A DNA stretch of 64,000 bases, from positions 30,789,574 to 30,853,573 of the forward strand of contig CM039512.1 in NCBI GenBank assembly GCA_022432975.1, written 5' to 3'. Below the pieces are notes generated by a model. That model worked only from the letters and a program-made list of their open reading frames with translations. It ran no database searches and was not told the origin of the DNA. Source of the stretch: Begonia masoniana (lineage: Eukaryota; Streptophyta; Magnoliopsida; Cucurbitales; Begoniaceae). Positions within the stretch are counted from its first letter, which is position 1. Every line of letters begins with the position of its first letter. The translations under genes were made by a program, and so were the position numbers. Of this stretch, positions 11,803 to 21,729 are shown one piece after another.

Positions 11803-12337
11803 AATGACTCCTTCCAACAGGAGAAGAAACCACAACTCATTCAGAATGCATATAACGGAAGACTTAAGCTACAGATCATTTATAAATCTATATAATCATT
11901 CCCTGACTCAGTGATCAACTAGACAGTCTCAAGGCTCAACATTATAAAATAATCTCATCCTACTTAAACTACCATATCCTTTATTATACTGAAACAAAAG
12001 AGCATTAACCAGGGGTCATAAATCGCCTTTCCAGCCCTGCACTGTCATTTTGAGCATCCCCCAGCAACCAGCCTTAAGCGTCCTCTTTGAACATAGTATC
12101 CTCACCTGAACCTTCTTCACCTACACCATAAGGTTCAACTATAAGCCTAATGCTTATTAGTAAGGAATGCATGCTGACAGATATACATGAGTGCACAAAT
12201 TAAAGAACACAAGTTCATAAATCTTTCTTCATTCATGTTCATTTTCATTATTTACATGGCATGTATTAAGGCAGGAAACGAGGGAGGAAGGCAGGGGTAC
12301 ATAGTCATTTGCCTATCGCGGCAATCAAAATACATCA

Positions 12338-12471
12338 CTCGGCCTCCCCCAGTGGGAGAATTCGCGAGCCGTACATATCATCAACTCGGCCTCCGCCAGT
12401 GGGAGAATCCGCGAGCCATACATACCATTAACTCGGCCTCCCCCAGTGGGAGATTTCGCGAGTCATACATG
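12338..12471. repeat. 46-bp repeat, three copies, in the LTR of element A
   Basis: Three copies starting CTCGGCCTCC and containing CAGTGGGAGA and CGCGAG. The 3' LTR has the same three at about 501-635, with small deletions. Confidence 0.9.
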
Positions 12472-12747
12472 TCATAGTCTTTTCCCCCGTTCTGCACTTA
12501 ATCATGGTTACATTTGCTTTTCATGTTCTCAACTTAGTCATAACGTGGACACAGTGCATAGACATAAAGTTCATAGAGAGAAGTCATATCATAAGGACAA
12601 GCAAAAACATCCCGTAACTTAACATCTTCTTACACCAATTCTTCATATCATAGTAATAACTAATCATAATCAACAGACTAACATCTCAATGATTTCCTAA
12701 TACCCTTGCGGTGTAGGGCCCTAGTGGCCGGAAACCTTAATACATTC

Positions 12748-12755
12748 ACTTACCT
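12748..12755 (-). promoter_or_regulatory. Splice-donor-like AGGTAAGT in the 5' LTR of element A
   Basis: Minus-strand CCAGGTAAGTGA, about 0.7 kb from the LTR start. It is followed by GGGCCCTACACC about 30-45 bases downstream. The 3' LTR copy is at 903-910. Ranked with the homologous sites in B, C1, C2, D, E, F and G. Confidence 0.5.
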
Positions 12756-13454
12756 GGATTCCTTAGCAATCCGAGCTCCTTCCCTTTAAACTTCTTCACC
12801 TAAAACATGTACATCACAGTAGTTAAAACAAAGGTCCTAATAGTTCTAATCATAAATCGTCCTAGGACTCTAATAGCTAAAGTCATTCCTAAATACTCTG
12901 TTTGATACACCGTGTTGCCAGAAATCCAAAAATAGGCAGGCAGGTTCTACCATCGATTGAAACTGAGTTGATTACTCTAAATGATCAGAATCGATTCGGG
13001 AAGGACGTTACCTCACTCAGTTTACACAATGTTCTAATATCACACGACCATTGATAAAGATCGAAACTCAAACGCCGAGCTGAGAACAGGGTAACAAACT
13101 AATAGATAGCCACAATGTCAATGTATACCTCGGATACGGATTCGTAGAGGAAAGGCAAGCTGAAACCAGCCGTCGGTAAAGGAAAGTTCTGGTAGCCGAG
13201 AGCAAGAACTTGGGAGAGAAGAAATCGCCGAGAGGGAATGTCGGCTACAATGGTAATAAATGAGGTTTAAGGTTTCCATTTCCTATTTATACTCAATCCA
13301 TCAATTTTAATTACAAATCTGCCACCCAACCTAGTTTTACTCAACTTGTAATAAATTTTGTCTTAACATTAAATTTAAATCATAAAGGTTAAATAAAAGG
13401 GGGTGACAATGAAAATGGTCAGAAAATCACCTGGCCGAAATGTCGGGTGTTACA

Positions 13455-14017
13455 TTATATCAGTCACATAGTGTGCATAAAAAAAACTCAGCTAAACGAT
13501 AATGGCGTTCAGGTTCACCAACTACCCAGGCTCAGCCAACGTTCATTATTTCTACTTATTATCTACAACAATCATAAATGCTATGTTAATAGCTATATCT
13601 ACAATGATACTTCAACTTCCTCAGAAAAATCGAATCTTAATCTCAAATCAACTCTCAAATGATTAATCAGTAAACACATTGTCCAAATCTTACCTCGAGC
13701 TTGGAGTATCGGAAGAAATTTGAAGGAAGTTGATCGCTAGAATAAGAACAGAGAAGGAAGCTGAGGGGAGAGAGAATCAACTGAGAGAGGAAAGTCGGCT
13801 GGTGGAGGTTTTTGTGAGGTTTAAAGATTTCCATTTTCTATTTATACACCTAATAAGCTAGGCTTAATTACAAGTTTGCCACCAAACCTAATTTTTATAA
13901 AAAGATTAATTAAACTTTGGCACCCAAAATTCTGACCAAAGAGATATATGCATGGATGACAGTTAATTCCGTTTCGTTAAAAGAAAGTTCACCTGCCCGA
14001 AGTTGTCGGGTGTTACA
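13455..14017 (-). mobile_element. LTR remnant J, older relative of the element A LTR
   Basis: Ends TGTCGGGTGTTACA like A's LTR. Just before that end it shares GGTTT..AGATTTCCATTT and TATTTATAC stretches with A at clear but much lower identity. Element A appears to have inserted into this LTR; the other part would lie left of the window. Its right boundary meets the 40-bp array directly, with no polypurine tract, so J may be a solo LTR. Confidence 0.75.
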
Positions 14018-14230
14018 AAACTGGCCCACAGCCTGCACAAGACTCACAACATACACAAAACTGGCCCACAGCCTGCACAAGACTCACAACCTACCAACAA
14101 CTAGCTCACAACCTACCAAGACCACAACCTACACACAACTAGCCCACAACCTACACAATACTCTCAACCTACACAAAACTGGCCCACAGCCTGCACAGGA
14201 ATCAAAACCTACCACTAACGACGACTACAC
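14018..14230. repeat. 40-bp tandem repeats of the C1 LTR
   Basis: Imperfect units of about 40 bp containing CTGGCCCACAGCCTGCACAA and ACTCACAACC. They are related to the array at 15590-15957. After 14230 come looser repeats (CACATCACACACGTAC, GACTCGCAACCTGCATACC) up to about 14420. Confidence 0.85.
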
Positions 14231-14432
14231 ATCCCCATCACATCACACACGTACCTACGACTCATAACCTGCATACCATGACCAACCAACAACGACTTCA
14301 CATTCACATCACATCACACACGTACGTACGACTCGCAACCTGCATACCATGACAAACTAACAACGACTTCACATCCACATCACATACTGACTACTCACGA
14401 CATACACACGACTCACAACATGCAAACAACTA

Positions 14433-15575
14433 TGGTGTAGGCCCTTCTGAGCGACTCTCAAACATTCTCAACCACACCACTACTTACCCGATTTCCTAGC
14501 TCACTGAGGATGCTCGGTTCCCTGTCCACCTACGGCTCGACCTATTACAAACATTCAAACTTCATTAAAATTAAGCTTACATTACTCTCAAACTACTATT
14601 TCTAGCCTAACCCAACTAAAACCTAACTAAACAGGCCACTAATTTGGGTTTGGTAAAAACCGACCCAAAACTTCAGACGCGCATAACTTTTGCGTCGGTT
14701 ATCAGAATCGAACGATTCCAATGGCCACGTACTCCCCTAATAACCTAGTTTAACATACCAAGAAAGAATTCAAAACAATTAACAATAGCTAGGTCAAATC
14801 CTCCAAAAATAAAACCGGTTTTTACCCTAAAATATCCAAAATTTCCACTTCAATCCAATTCTACCAATTTCTTCACCAATCGATCACCTTAACATCCAAT
14901 TAACATAACCTAACAAAAATCCCGAGGCTACACACAGTAAAAACTCGAATTGCCCGAACAGGGCTTGCTGGTTTTCGCCCAAACAGGGCTCTTCACGACC
15001 AGGCGATCATAGTCGGTCCAAGGGTTGGCAAACCCACGCCAGAAGCAACCAATTTCGGCCTGGCGATCAGAGCTCAAACCAGCTCGTCACCCTCGGCCAT
15101 GAACATAACCGAAAATAGGGCAAAAAGAAGACTTACCGTTCAGTCATGTGCACGAAGACGGCCGAAAATGGCAGTCCTAGAATCGCTGACGTCGTTTGGA
15201 CGGAAAACGCCAGAAAAACACGGTGAACAGAGCGCCGATCGCCGCTCGCGTCTCCCCTCTCTGTTCGGGTCATCGGCGCTCGAACGATAGAATGGCTTCG
15301 AAGAAGCCATTCTGTTGTTTTAAAAAAAAAATAAAAAAAAACTATTTCTTATTAAAACATTAATAAAAATTACATTTACCATTTTGCCCTCCCGTACAAT
15401 CGGCCTCATCAAAACCTCGTTAAATTTCATCCTTCAATTATAAATTTTTTGTAAACTGACCATCACCTCGTACACGGCTTAAGTTCTCCAAATAGAGTAC
15501 CCAACAAAAATAATTTACCAATTAGTTAAACCGAATTTATTAACTTAAATCACTAAAAATTTTCTGGGGTATTAC
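14433..15575 (-). mobile_element. LTR body C1 (minus sense)
   Basis: Its minus-strand start is TGTAATACCCCAG at 15575. Moving leftwards: an A/T-rich TATA region near 15340, a hairpin at 15289-15313, a GC-rich leader, a donor-like GGGTAAGT (plus 14482-14489) and GGGCCTACACC at about 14436. Homologous to C2 (16351-17439) and, in opposite orientation, to solo LTR D. The shared stretch around AACTTCAGACGCGCATAACT is the clearest anchor. The 3' part is merged with the repeats to the left; that boundary is not resolved. Confidence 0.8.
15289..15313 (-). other. TSS-proximal hairpin of LTR C1
   Basis: An 11-bp perfect stem, AGAATGGCTTC with GAAGCCATTCT, and a 3-base loop, just downstream of the A/T-rich promoter region. 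The corresponding hairpins in C2 (17161-17189) and D (58410-58433) keep the stem with different bases. Confidence 0.75.
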
Positions 15576-15589
15576 ACGAGTCCAACCCG

Positions 15590-15957
15590 GGATTCGCAGA
15601 GCCACATCCTACACAAGACTCCCAACGTACGTACAACTGACCCACAACCTGCACAAGACTCCTAACATATGTACAACTAACCCACAACCTGCACAAGACT
15701 CCCGACATACGTACAACCAACCCACAACGTACGTACAACTGACCCACAACCTGAACAAGACTCCCAACATATGTACAACTAACCCACAACCTGCACAAGA
15801 CTCCCGACATACGTACAACTGACCCACAACCAACACGACTCCCGACATACGTACAACTGACCCACAACCTGCACAAGACTCTCAACATATGTACAACTGA
15901 CCCACAACCTGCACAAGACTCCCGACATATGCACAACTGACCCACAACCTGCACAAG
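15590..15957. repeat. 40-bp tandem array between C1 and C2, about 9 copies
   Basis: Units contain ACCCACAACCTGCACAAGAC followed by CGACATACGTACAACTG, with single-base variants and one shortened copy near 15720. It belongs to the transcribed part of LTR C2. Apparent long open frames here are a by-product of the repeat. Confidence 0.92.
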
Positions 15958-16350
15958 AGAGAATCAACAACCGCTTAACCCTGGGCCATCGCAAACCCAC
16001 GCACAAGAGCACACCAGGAGGGACTCAACCACTCAACCCTGGGCCCAAGCAGACATCACAATAGCTCACCAGGAAGGAATCAACTATCACCCTAACTTGG
16101 ACCATCACAGACACCCGCACAAGAGCACACCAGGAGGGACTCAACCACTCAACCCTAAGCCTAAGCAGACATTACAATAGCTCGCTAGGAAGAAATCAAC
16201 TATCACCCTAACCTGAGCCATCACGGACACCCGCACAAGAGCACACTAGGAGGGATCAACCACTCAACCCTGGGCCTAAGCAGACATCACAATAGCTTGC
16301 CAAGAAGGAAATTAACTATCACTCTAACCTGGGCCATCACAGACACCTAC
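15958..16350. repeat. About 117-bp tandem repeats in LTR C2, roughly three copies
   Basis: Units share GCACAAGAGCACACCAGGAG, CAACCACTCAACCCTGGGCC and AATCAACTATCACCCTAACC. Adjacent to but distinct from the 40-bp array, so this LTR carries two stacked repeat families. Confidence 0.88.
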
Positions 16351-17439
16351 ACTACTACTTACCTTGCATCCTAGCTCACTCGGATTTGGCACGTCACGTC
16401 ACCTACGTCTTCACCTAGCACAATTCAAAATCTACGTTAGTACCTAGGCTTAAACTCGCCAAATCATCCTAAAACTAGCATTTCTAACTTAACCCAGCTC
16501 GTATTTAACTAAACGGGACACTAACTTGGTTCGGGTAAAAATCGATCCAAAACTTCAGACGTGCGTAACTTTCGCGTCGGCTAACAGAATTGAATTATTC
16601 CAACGGCCACGTACTCCTCTAATAACCTAGTTTAACCTGCCTAAAGGAAATTTAAAACAAACAGCCGCAGCTAGGTCAAAAATGGCAAAACCTGATTCTG
16701 CCCCTTAACCGAAAATTTCCCCCATCTCGGTTTTTCGTCGATTCTCACCCGTTTCCTTATCAATCAACAACATTTACCCTCAATTAGCATAATCTAACTA
16801 AAATCTCGAGGCTACACACAGCAAAAACTCGAAATGCCCGAAAAAGGCTTGCTGCTTTTCGCCCAAACAGGGCTCTTCACGGCCAAGCGACCATAGCCAG
16901 TCTAAGGGTTGGCAAACCCACGCCGGAAGCAGCCAATTTCGACCGGTGATCGGAGCTCAAACCAACTTGTCACCCTCAGCCACGAACAAAACCGAAACAA
17001 GGCAAGAAAACAGGCCTTACCGGTCAATTCGTGCGCGAAGACAACTGGAACCCGCTCGCCGCCGTCGTCTAGTCGGAGAACGTCGGAAACCGCGGTGAAT
17101 AGCTTGTCGTTCGCTGCTCGCGTCTCCCTCGTCTCCGTTCTGCTCTCCAGCGCTCGAACGACAGAATGGCTTCTTCGAAGCCATTCTGTTGTTTTTTAAA
17201 AAAATATTTTCTATTATAACATTAATAAAATGACATTTACTGTTTTTCCCTTCCGTACATTCGGCCCCTCCGAAACTTCGTTAAATCCCGTTCTTCGACC
17301 ATTAAATTTTTATGAATTGACTATCACCTCACCCTCGGTCTAACTCCTCCACCGAAACTCCCGAGAATAATTTAATTAACCCAATAGCTAACATAATTTA
17401 AATTAATTAAATTAACCCGTAAAAATCTGAGGTATTACA
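16351..17439 (-). mobile_element. LTR body C2 (minus sense)
   Basis: The minus-strand start is TGTAATACCTCAG at 17439. The order matches C1: promoter region with A/T-rich stretch (about 17190-17215), hairpin 17161-17189, GC-rich leader, AGGTAAGT on the minus strand (plus 16357-16364), then the arrays. C1 and C2 are tandem, same orientation, without recognisable internal domains, so they could be solo LTRs inserted one into the other. Confidence 0.8.
17161..17189 (-). other. TSS-proximal hairpin of LTR C2
   Basis: A 13-bp perfect stem, ACAGAATGGCTTC with GAAGCCATTCTGT, and a TTC loop. Best example of the hairpin conserved in the C1/C2/D family. Confidence 0.78.
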
Positions 17440-17733
17440 AACTTGTTTTATGATTATTTTCCTCGAAGTTTAGAATTCTCCTTCTCTAATAACTCATCTT
17501 TTTATCCTTTTCGAATGAAATTTTAGAAAGACCTCAAACTAGATTGTCTCTAAAAATCTTAGGTAAGGTATTCATCCTACGTGTCTTATTCTTTTATGCC
17601 AAGACCAACAATCAATTTATGATAAACATTTTCACTTCTCTATCATGTAAATATATATTTTTTTTAATTTTGCTATCTTCAATCATGCAAATTTTAAATT
17701 AAAAAAAAACCCTTATACTTAATAGATTGTGTT

Positions 17734-19500
17734 TCAAACCATAACCAAATAATACATTTTCAATAAGGGGGTTGAAACATTACCTACATTGCCAATTCTT
17801 ATAATTTTGCTCTGTTGATTACCTACAAATGCGACATTTCCTTTCTTCTGAGTGATCGAGTTAAACTTTAAAGAGTCTCTCTTTATATGCATTGAACATC
17901 TACTATCAAGGTAGCATTCGTCTTCAAGGGAAAATCTCCAAGCTACCAGCAAATTACGTACTTTTCTTGTGTCCTTGAGTGTTAGTTTTGATTTCTTAGG
18001 ACCTCGTTTCCTTTTCTCAAAGTATTTACTATCATTAAGTTTCGTGAGACATACAATGATTTATGACCTATTTTATTACATAAATGACTAGTAGATGGTC
18101 AAACAAAAAAATTTTCATAGGTCTTTTTCTTTTGAAAAGTTTTATATCCCAAACTGACTTTGTCAAATGTAACTCTTTGTTGACTCAAGAGCATATTCAA
18201 GTTTTTACTATAATTTATAAATTTAATTGCAATAGTATGCAATGTATCATTCTTTTTCTTCAAATCTTCAATTTTTTTTTTCAAATGATCAAATACTATC
18301 ATATTTTTCACCAATTCAATATTCTCGTTTTTCAATAATTTATTTTTCAATTTAAGCATATTGAATTTTTCATACAATTCCTCAAAGGCATCTCATAATT
18401 AATTTTCATCCTCTTTTAAGTCATTAAAGGAGTCATGTGCCTCGTTCACTTTTTCCATGAAGCACATATTTGCAATTTCTTCATTCTCAGATGATGAATA
18501 TTCTTCGCATTCGACCACGTGGCTCTCATAGCTTTCTTTTTTAAGGCCTTTCGTCCATTCTTAGCTTGAGGGCAATCGACTCTGTATTGATCCTGCTTCT
18601 CACCTTCGAAGCAATTGGTTTCTTTTTCCTTTCGAGGTCGTTCCCCTTGAGAGATCTTCTTTTCTTGCCATTTTCTAATTTATAGGTATTTCTTGAATCT
18701 TCTTGTGATGAAGACAATTTCTTCATCTTCTTTTTTGAATGCAACTTTTAGGCTTGATGAGGCTTTGAGTGCTGTTTCCTTTTTTTTTAAGAGACTTCTT
18801 TCTCCTTTAACTCTTACTTCTCGTTAGCCTCTATCGTGATCTTGAGTCATAAGAGATCTAATGAGTTCCTTTAACTTAAGCACCTTAGTGTTACAAACTT
18901 CTTGGAGCTGTCACCTTAGATTGTCATGATCTTTGTAGGCACCTAATAATTTTTCTAACAAACTCTTTGTTCGAGAAAGTCCGAACAAGAGCTTTTAAGC
19001 CATTAGTAATTTGAGTAAAATGGGAAAACATTTGGTTAATAGTTTCTTTCTTTTTCATAGACAACAATTCCTATTCATGTACGAGTAATCTTAATTTACT
19101 CTCTTTAACTTGATTTGTTCTCTCGTATGTGACTTTAAGCAATATTCAAATTTCATGAACATTATTATACCTTGTACTCTATTAAACTCATATATTTGGA
19201 ACACAATATATCGTGTTTATGACTTTACTATTTAAAAACAATTTTTTTTTATTATTGTTATTGAATTCTAGAGGCAACTTAGGGATATTCACAACTTCTT
19301 GTTTAATTAGAATAAAAGTACCATTTTTAATAAAATGCCATAACCATAATCTAGTGACTGAATATAGATCCTCATTTGAGATTTCTAATAAGTATAATCA
19401 TCACCATAAAAATTGGAGGTTTAGAAATAAATTGGCCTTCAACATTTGAACTATTCATATTGAAGGCCATTAATTTATTTCAAAAAAATTTCCACAAAAA
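17734..19500 (-). pseudogene. Decayed Ty1/copia gag-protease region (SIRE-like)
   Basis: Only fragments remain readable on the minus strand, in order from right to left. A lysine-rich gag segment (ERKKKPIASK near 18600) is followed by acidic text near 18480. A coiled-coil-like stretch (LKNENIELVKNM) comes next, with KNLNMLLSQQRVTFDKVSLG near 18170. Last is the protease/pre-integrase start with DECYLDSRCSMHIKRDSL near 17900. The last matches the copia protease neighbourhood, where DSG is expected; here it reads DSR. No RT or integrase follows; the element is truncated at its left by LTR C2 or flanking DNA. Lineage is a guess from the gag C-terminus. Confidence 0.72.
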
Positions 19501-19511
19501 GTTGAAGACTC

Positions 19512-19523
19512 ACTCTTATACCA
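19512..19523 (-). other. Degenerate primer-binding site of the copia remnant
   Basis: Minus strand reads TGGTATAAGAGT, two changes from TGGTATCAGAGC, at the expected place upstream of gag. A possible LTR edge, TGATAAATCGGG, starts at 19530. The far end of that LTR was not found. No gene is seen in 19530-19990. Confidence 0.45.
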
Positions 19524-19993
19524 ATTCTATGATAAATCGGGAGTGAATTAGGTTTACTAATTTTTTTCTTGGGATTAAAAATCCTATTTTGTTTGCTATG
19601 CCAATATATATATAAAAGCATAAACAATATAATAATGAGAGAAGAATTTTGTTAATGCAGTTTGACTAACCTTTCTTATGTTTGCGCTCTTTCTCAATGC
19701 ATTTCATTGTTAAAAGAAATAATGAACTTCATTATTCATAGTCTTGTTGAGTGTCTATAATTTGCACACAAAGGCAAATTCATTGACAGAACAAGTCTAA
19801 TATATGAAGTGAAGGCTAACTTGTTTGTAATATCTAGAATTCATTGATGTCTATACTCTTTGTGCATTTTTTGAAGCTTGAAAAGGTTGTTGAATAAATA
19901 TTAGTCATGCTCAATAATTTAGTTTGTTAGTTTTTATAGTTTTTTTTATTTTTAGTACTTTTTTCTCTCTTTTGGTAGAGAACAAACAAATAT

Positions 19994-20007
19994 CAAGTTT
20001 GGGGGCA
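19994..20007 (+). other. Polypurine tract of an Athila-like element
   Basis: AAGTTTGGGGGCA followed by TTTGATAAGTCG. A G-run tract of this form just before a TGATAAG LTR start is typical of Athila-type Ty3/gypsy elements. It marks the plus-strand orientation of the LTR that follows. Confidence 0.6.
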
Positions 20008-20009
20008 TT

Positions 20010-21720
20010 TGATAAGTCGATTTTATGCCGAGGATTTGAGTACTTTCAATTGTGAGTTTTGTGAGTTTGAAAGTTTCTAATACCTTGCCAAATTGTTTTT
20101 GGTGTATTTTTTACCAGAACATGATTGGTAAATAAATTGAAGTGTAAGACCAAGTTTTGCGAGAAAAATAACAAATTTAAGCAAGTTCTACCCCTACAAT
20201 GCCCAAAGAAATAGGTTGCACAACAAGTGAGTGAACGCCATACCGCTCACGTCCATTAAAGCATTGTAAGGAGTTCAATGCTATATTGCTCTTTTGGGGA
20301 GCCATAGCATCTGTGTGAGTCATATATTTTAGGGAAATTATCGATTTGAACCATGTACTATACACGTTTTTTCAATTCGGCCCCTGTACTAAAAAAACCG
20401 GCAAATCGAACCCTGTACTTTGATTCTGTTATCAGTTTTGACCTTATATCAATAATTTCATTAAACCCTCATTGAAAAAACTACCAAACGATCTTAGATT
20501 CAGTTGAATTTTTTACCACATATTCATTACTTAATGAGAAGATAATCTGAGAAATTTTGTGATTTTTTAACACATTTACGATTTATTGTAATTTTATTTT
20601 AGTATTTTTTAAAAATATTATAATAAATCATACAAGTTTTAACAAATTACGCAAATTTTTTTATTATCTACCCATAATATGGTAAATATCTAGAAAAAGT
20701 TTCAAATAAATCTAATATCATTTGGTATTTTTTTAAATTAATCTCAGTTTCTTCTTTACTTTATAAATTAATTTTTAAACAAATATCAAACAATATTTGA
20801 TTTATTTGAAAACTTTTCCACATATTTAATCTATCATGGGTAGATAATAGAAAAAGTTTCGTGATTTTCTAAAATTTGTATGATTTATTATAATATTTTT
20901 ATAAAATACTAAAATAAAATTTCAATAAATCGTACATGTTTTAAAAAATCACGAAAATTTTCAGATTATCTTCTCATTAAGTAGTAAACATGTGGTAAAA
21001 ATTTCAACTGAATTCAAAATCGTTTGTTAGTTTTTTCAATGAGGGTTTAATAAAATTGTTGATAGAAGGTCAAAACTGATAACAGAATCAAAGTACAAGG
21101 TTCGGTTTGCCAGTTTTTTTAGTACAGGGGCCGAATTGAAAAAACGTGTATAGTACAGGGTTCAAATCGATAATTACCCTATATTTTATAAAAGCACTAC
21201 AACGATACCCTACAGCGCTATAGTGCTCTCCAACAACATATGCAGTGCTAGAGCGATACTTATTGGGCGTTATAGTGCTGCTATGATAAAATTATGTCAA
21301 ACTGAGTTGTTTAATGATGATCTATAAATAGAGGACACATCAAACAATGAACAGAGGTTGGAGCTTAAGAACACGGCAAAAAATATTCATTTTTCACATT
21401 CTTCCTCCGAAGATACTCGTGGAAATCACTATGACATGCGACGGAACATCGAGATGGAGAGCATTAACCTAGTTTTACTATCTCTACTTTTTATTTCTTG
21501 ATAATTTTCATGGATATCATTTCTAATTAATATTTTTGTTGTTCTCCTCGATTCGCTATGAACTAATGTCCTTTTCTAGAGATTACATTTTGAACTCGAC
21601 ATGTAATTTAATTAGATTTCTATCTTTTAAAATATTATTGTTTGTTGTTAAGTTTGTTTGTTCCATGTTGGATTTAGTGTAATCTAATTAACTGGATATC
21701 AATTACGTCAATTTAATTAC
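20010..21720 (+). mobile_element. Athila-like LTR, split by a MITE (right end approximate)
   Basis: Starts TGATAAGTCG at 20010, directly after the polypurine tract. The MITE at 20331-21180 interrupts it. After it come a TATA box TATAAATA at 21323-21330 and a leader through about 21500. Its right end was not determined; 21720 is an estimate based on the return to featureless AT-rich DNA. No internal domains are present nearby. Confidence 0.55.
20324..21187. mobile_element. Hairpin MITE 1 (20331-21180), TSD ATATTTT
   Basis: An 850-bp element that is almost wholly one long inverted repeat. The left arm starts AGGGAAATTATCGATTTGAA and the right arm ends with its near-perfect complement, pairing inward for roughly 400 bp with scattered mismatches. 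It is flanked by ATATTTT at 20324-20330 and 21181-21187. It codes for nothing. The terminus and TSD length resemble MITE 2; a 7-bp duplication does not settle the superfamily (Mutator-like elements usually give about 9 bp). Confidence 0.9.
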
Positions 21721-21729
21721 ATTAAAAGA

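Larger units (their letters stand above)
1..13454 (-). mobile_element. Element A: Ty3/gypsy chromovirus (Tekay-like), nearly complete
   Basis: LTR retrotransposon transcribed from the minus strand. The 5' LTR lies at 10134-13454 and the clipped 3' LTR at 1-1609. Reading leftwards, the interior holds the tRNA-Met primer-binding site, gag with a CCHC knuckle, protease, RT, RNase H, integrase with a chromodomain-like C-terminus, and a polypurine tract. The order PR-RT-RH-INT defines Ty3/gypsy; the C-terminal domain points to chromoviruses, and the long LTRs fit Tekay/Del (inference). Solo LTR B interrupts integrase at 2701-6594. The two LTRs differ at only 3 of 829 aligned bases at their 5' ends, so A is young. 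Its own target duplication cannot be tested because the left end lies outside the window. The five bases to its right are TTATA, inside an older LTR of the same family. Confidence 0.92.
10134..13454 (-). mobile_element. 5' LTR of element A (3321 bp)
   Basis: Bounded by TGTAACGACC (plus-strand left end) and GGTGTTACA (right end). Transcription runs leftwards: TATA-like TATAAATA (minus strand) at about 13284-13292, then leader DNA with TCTCTCCC stretches. A splice-donor-like AGGTAAGT follows (12748-12755), a CCTACACC motif at about 12710, three 46-bp repeats (12338-12471) and the large 54-bp array (10641-11802). Promoter placement is inferred from sequence only. Confidence 0.94.

Noticed and set aside
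15553..16012. Cysteine/valine-rich repeat frames on the minus strand
   Set aside because: Frames shift with the 40-bp unit and exist only because the unit lacks stops; the DNA is LTR array.
14433..17439. C1 and C2 as the two LTRs of one complete element
   Set aside because: The space between them holds only array sequence, with no primer-binding site, polypurine tract or coding domain.
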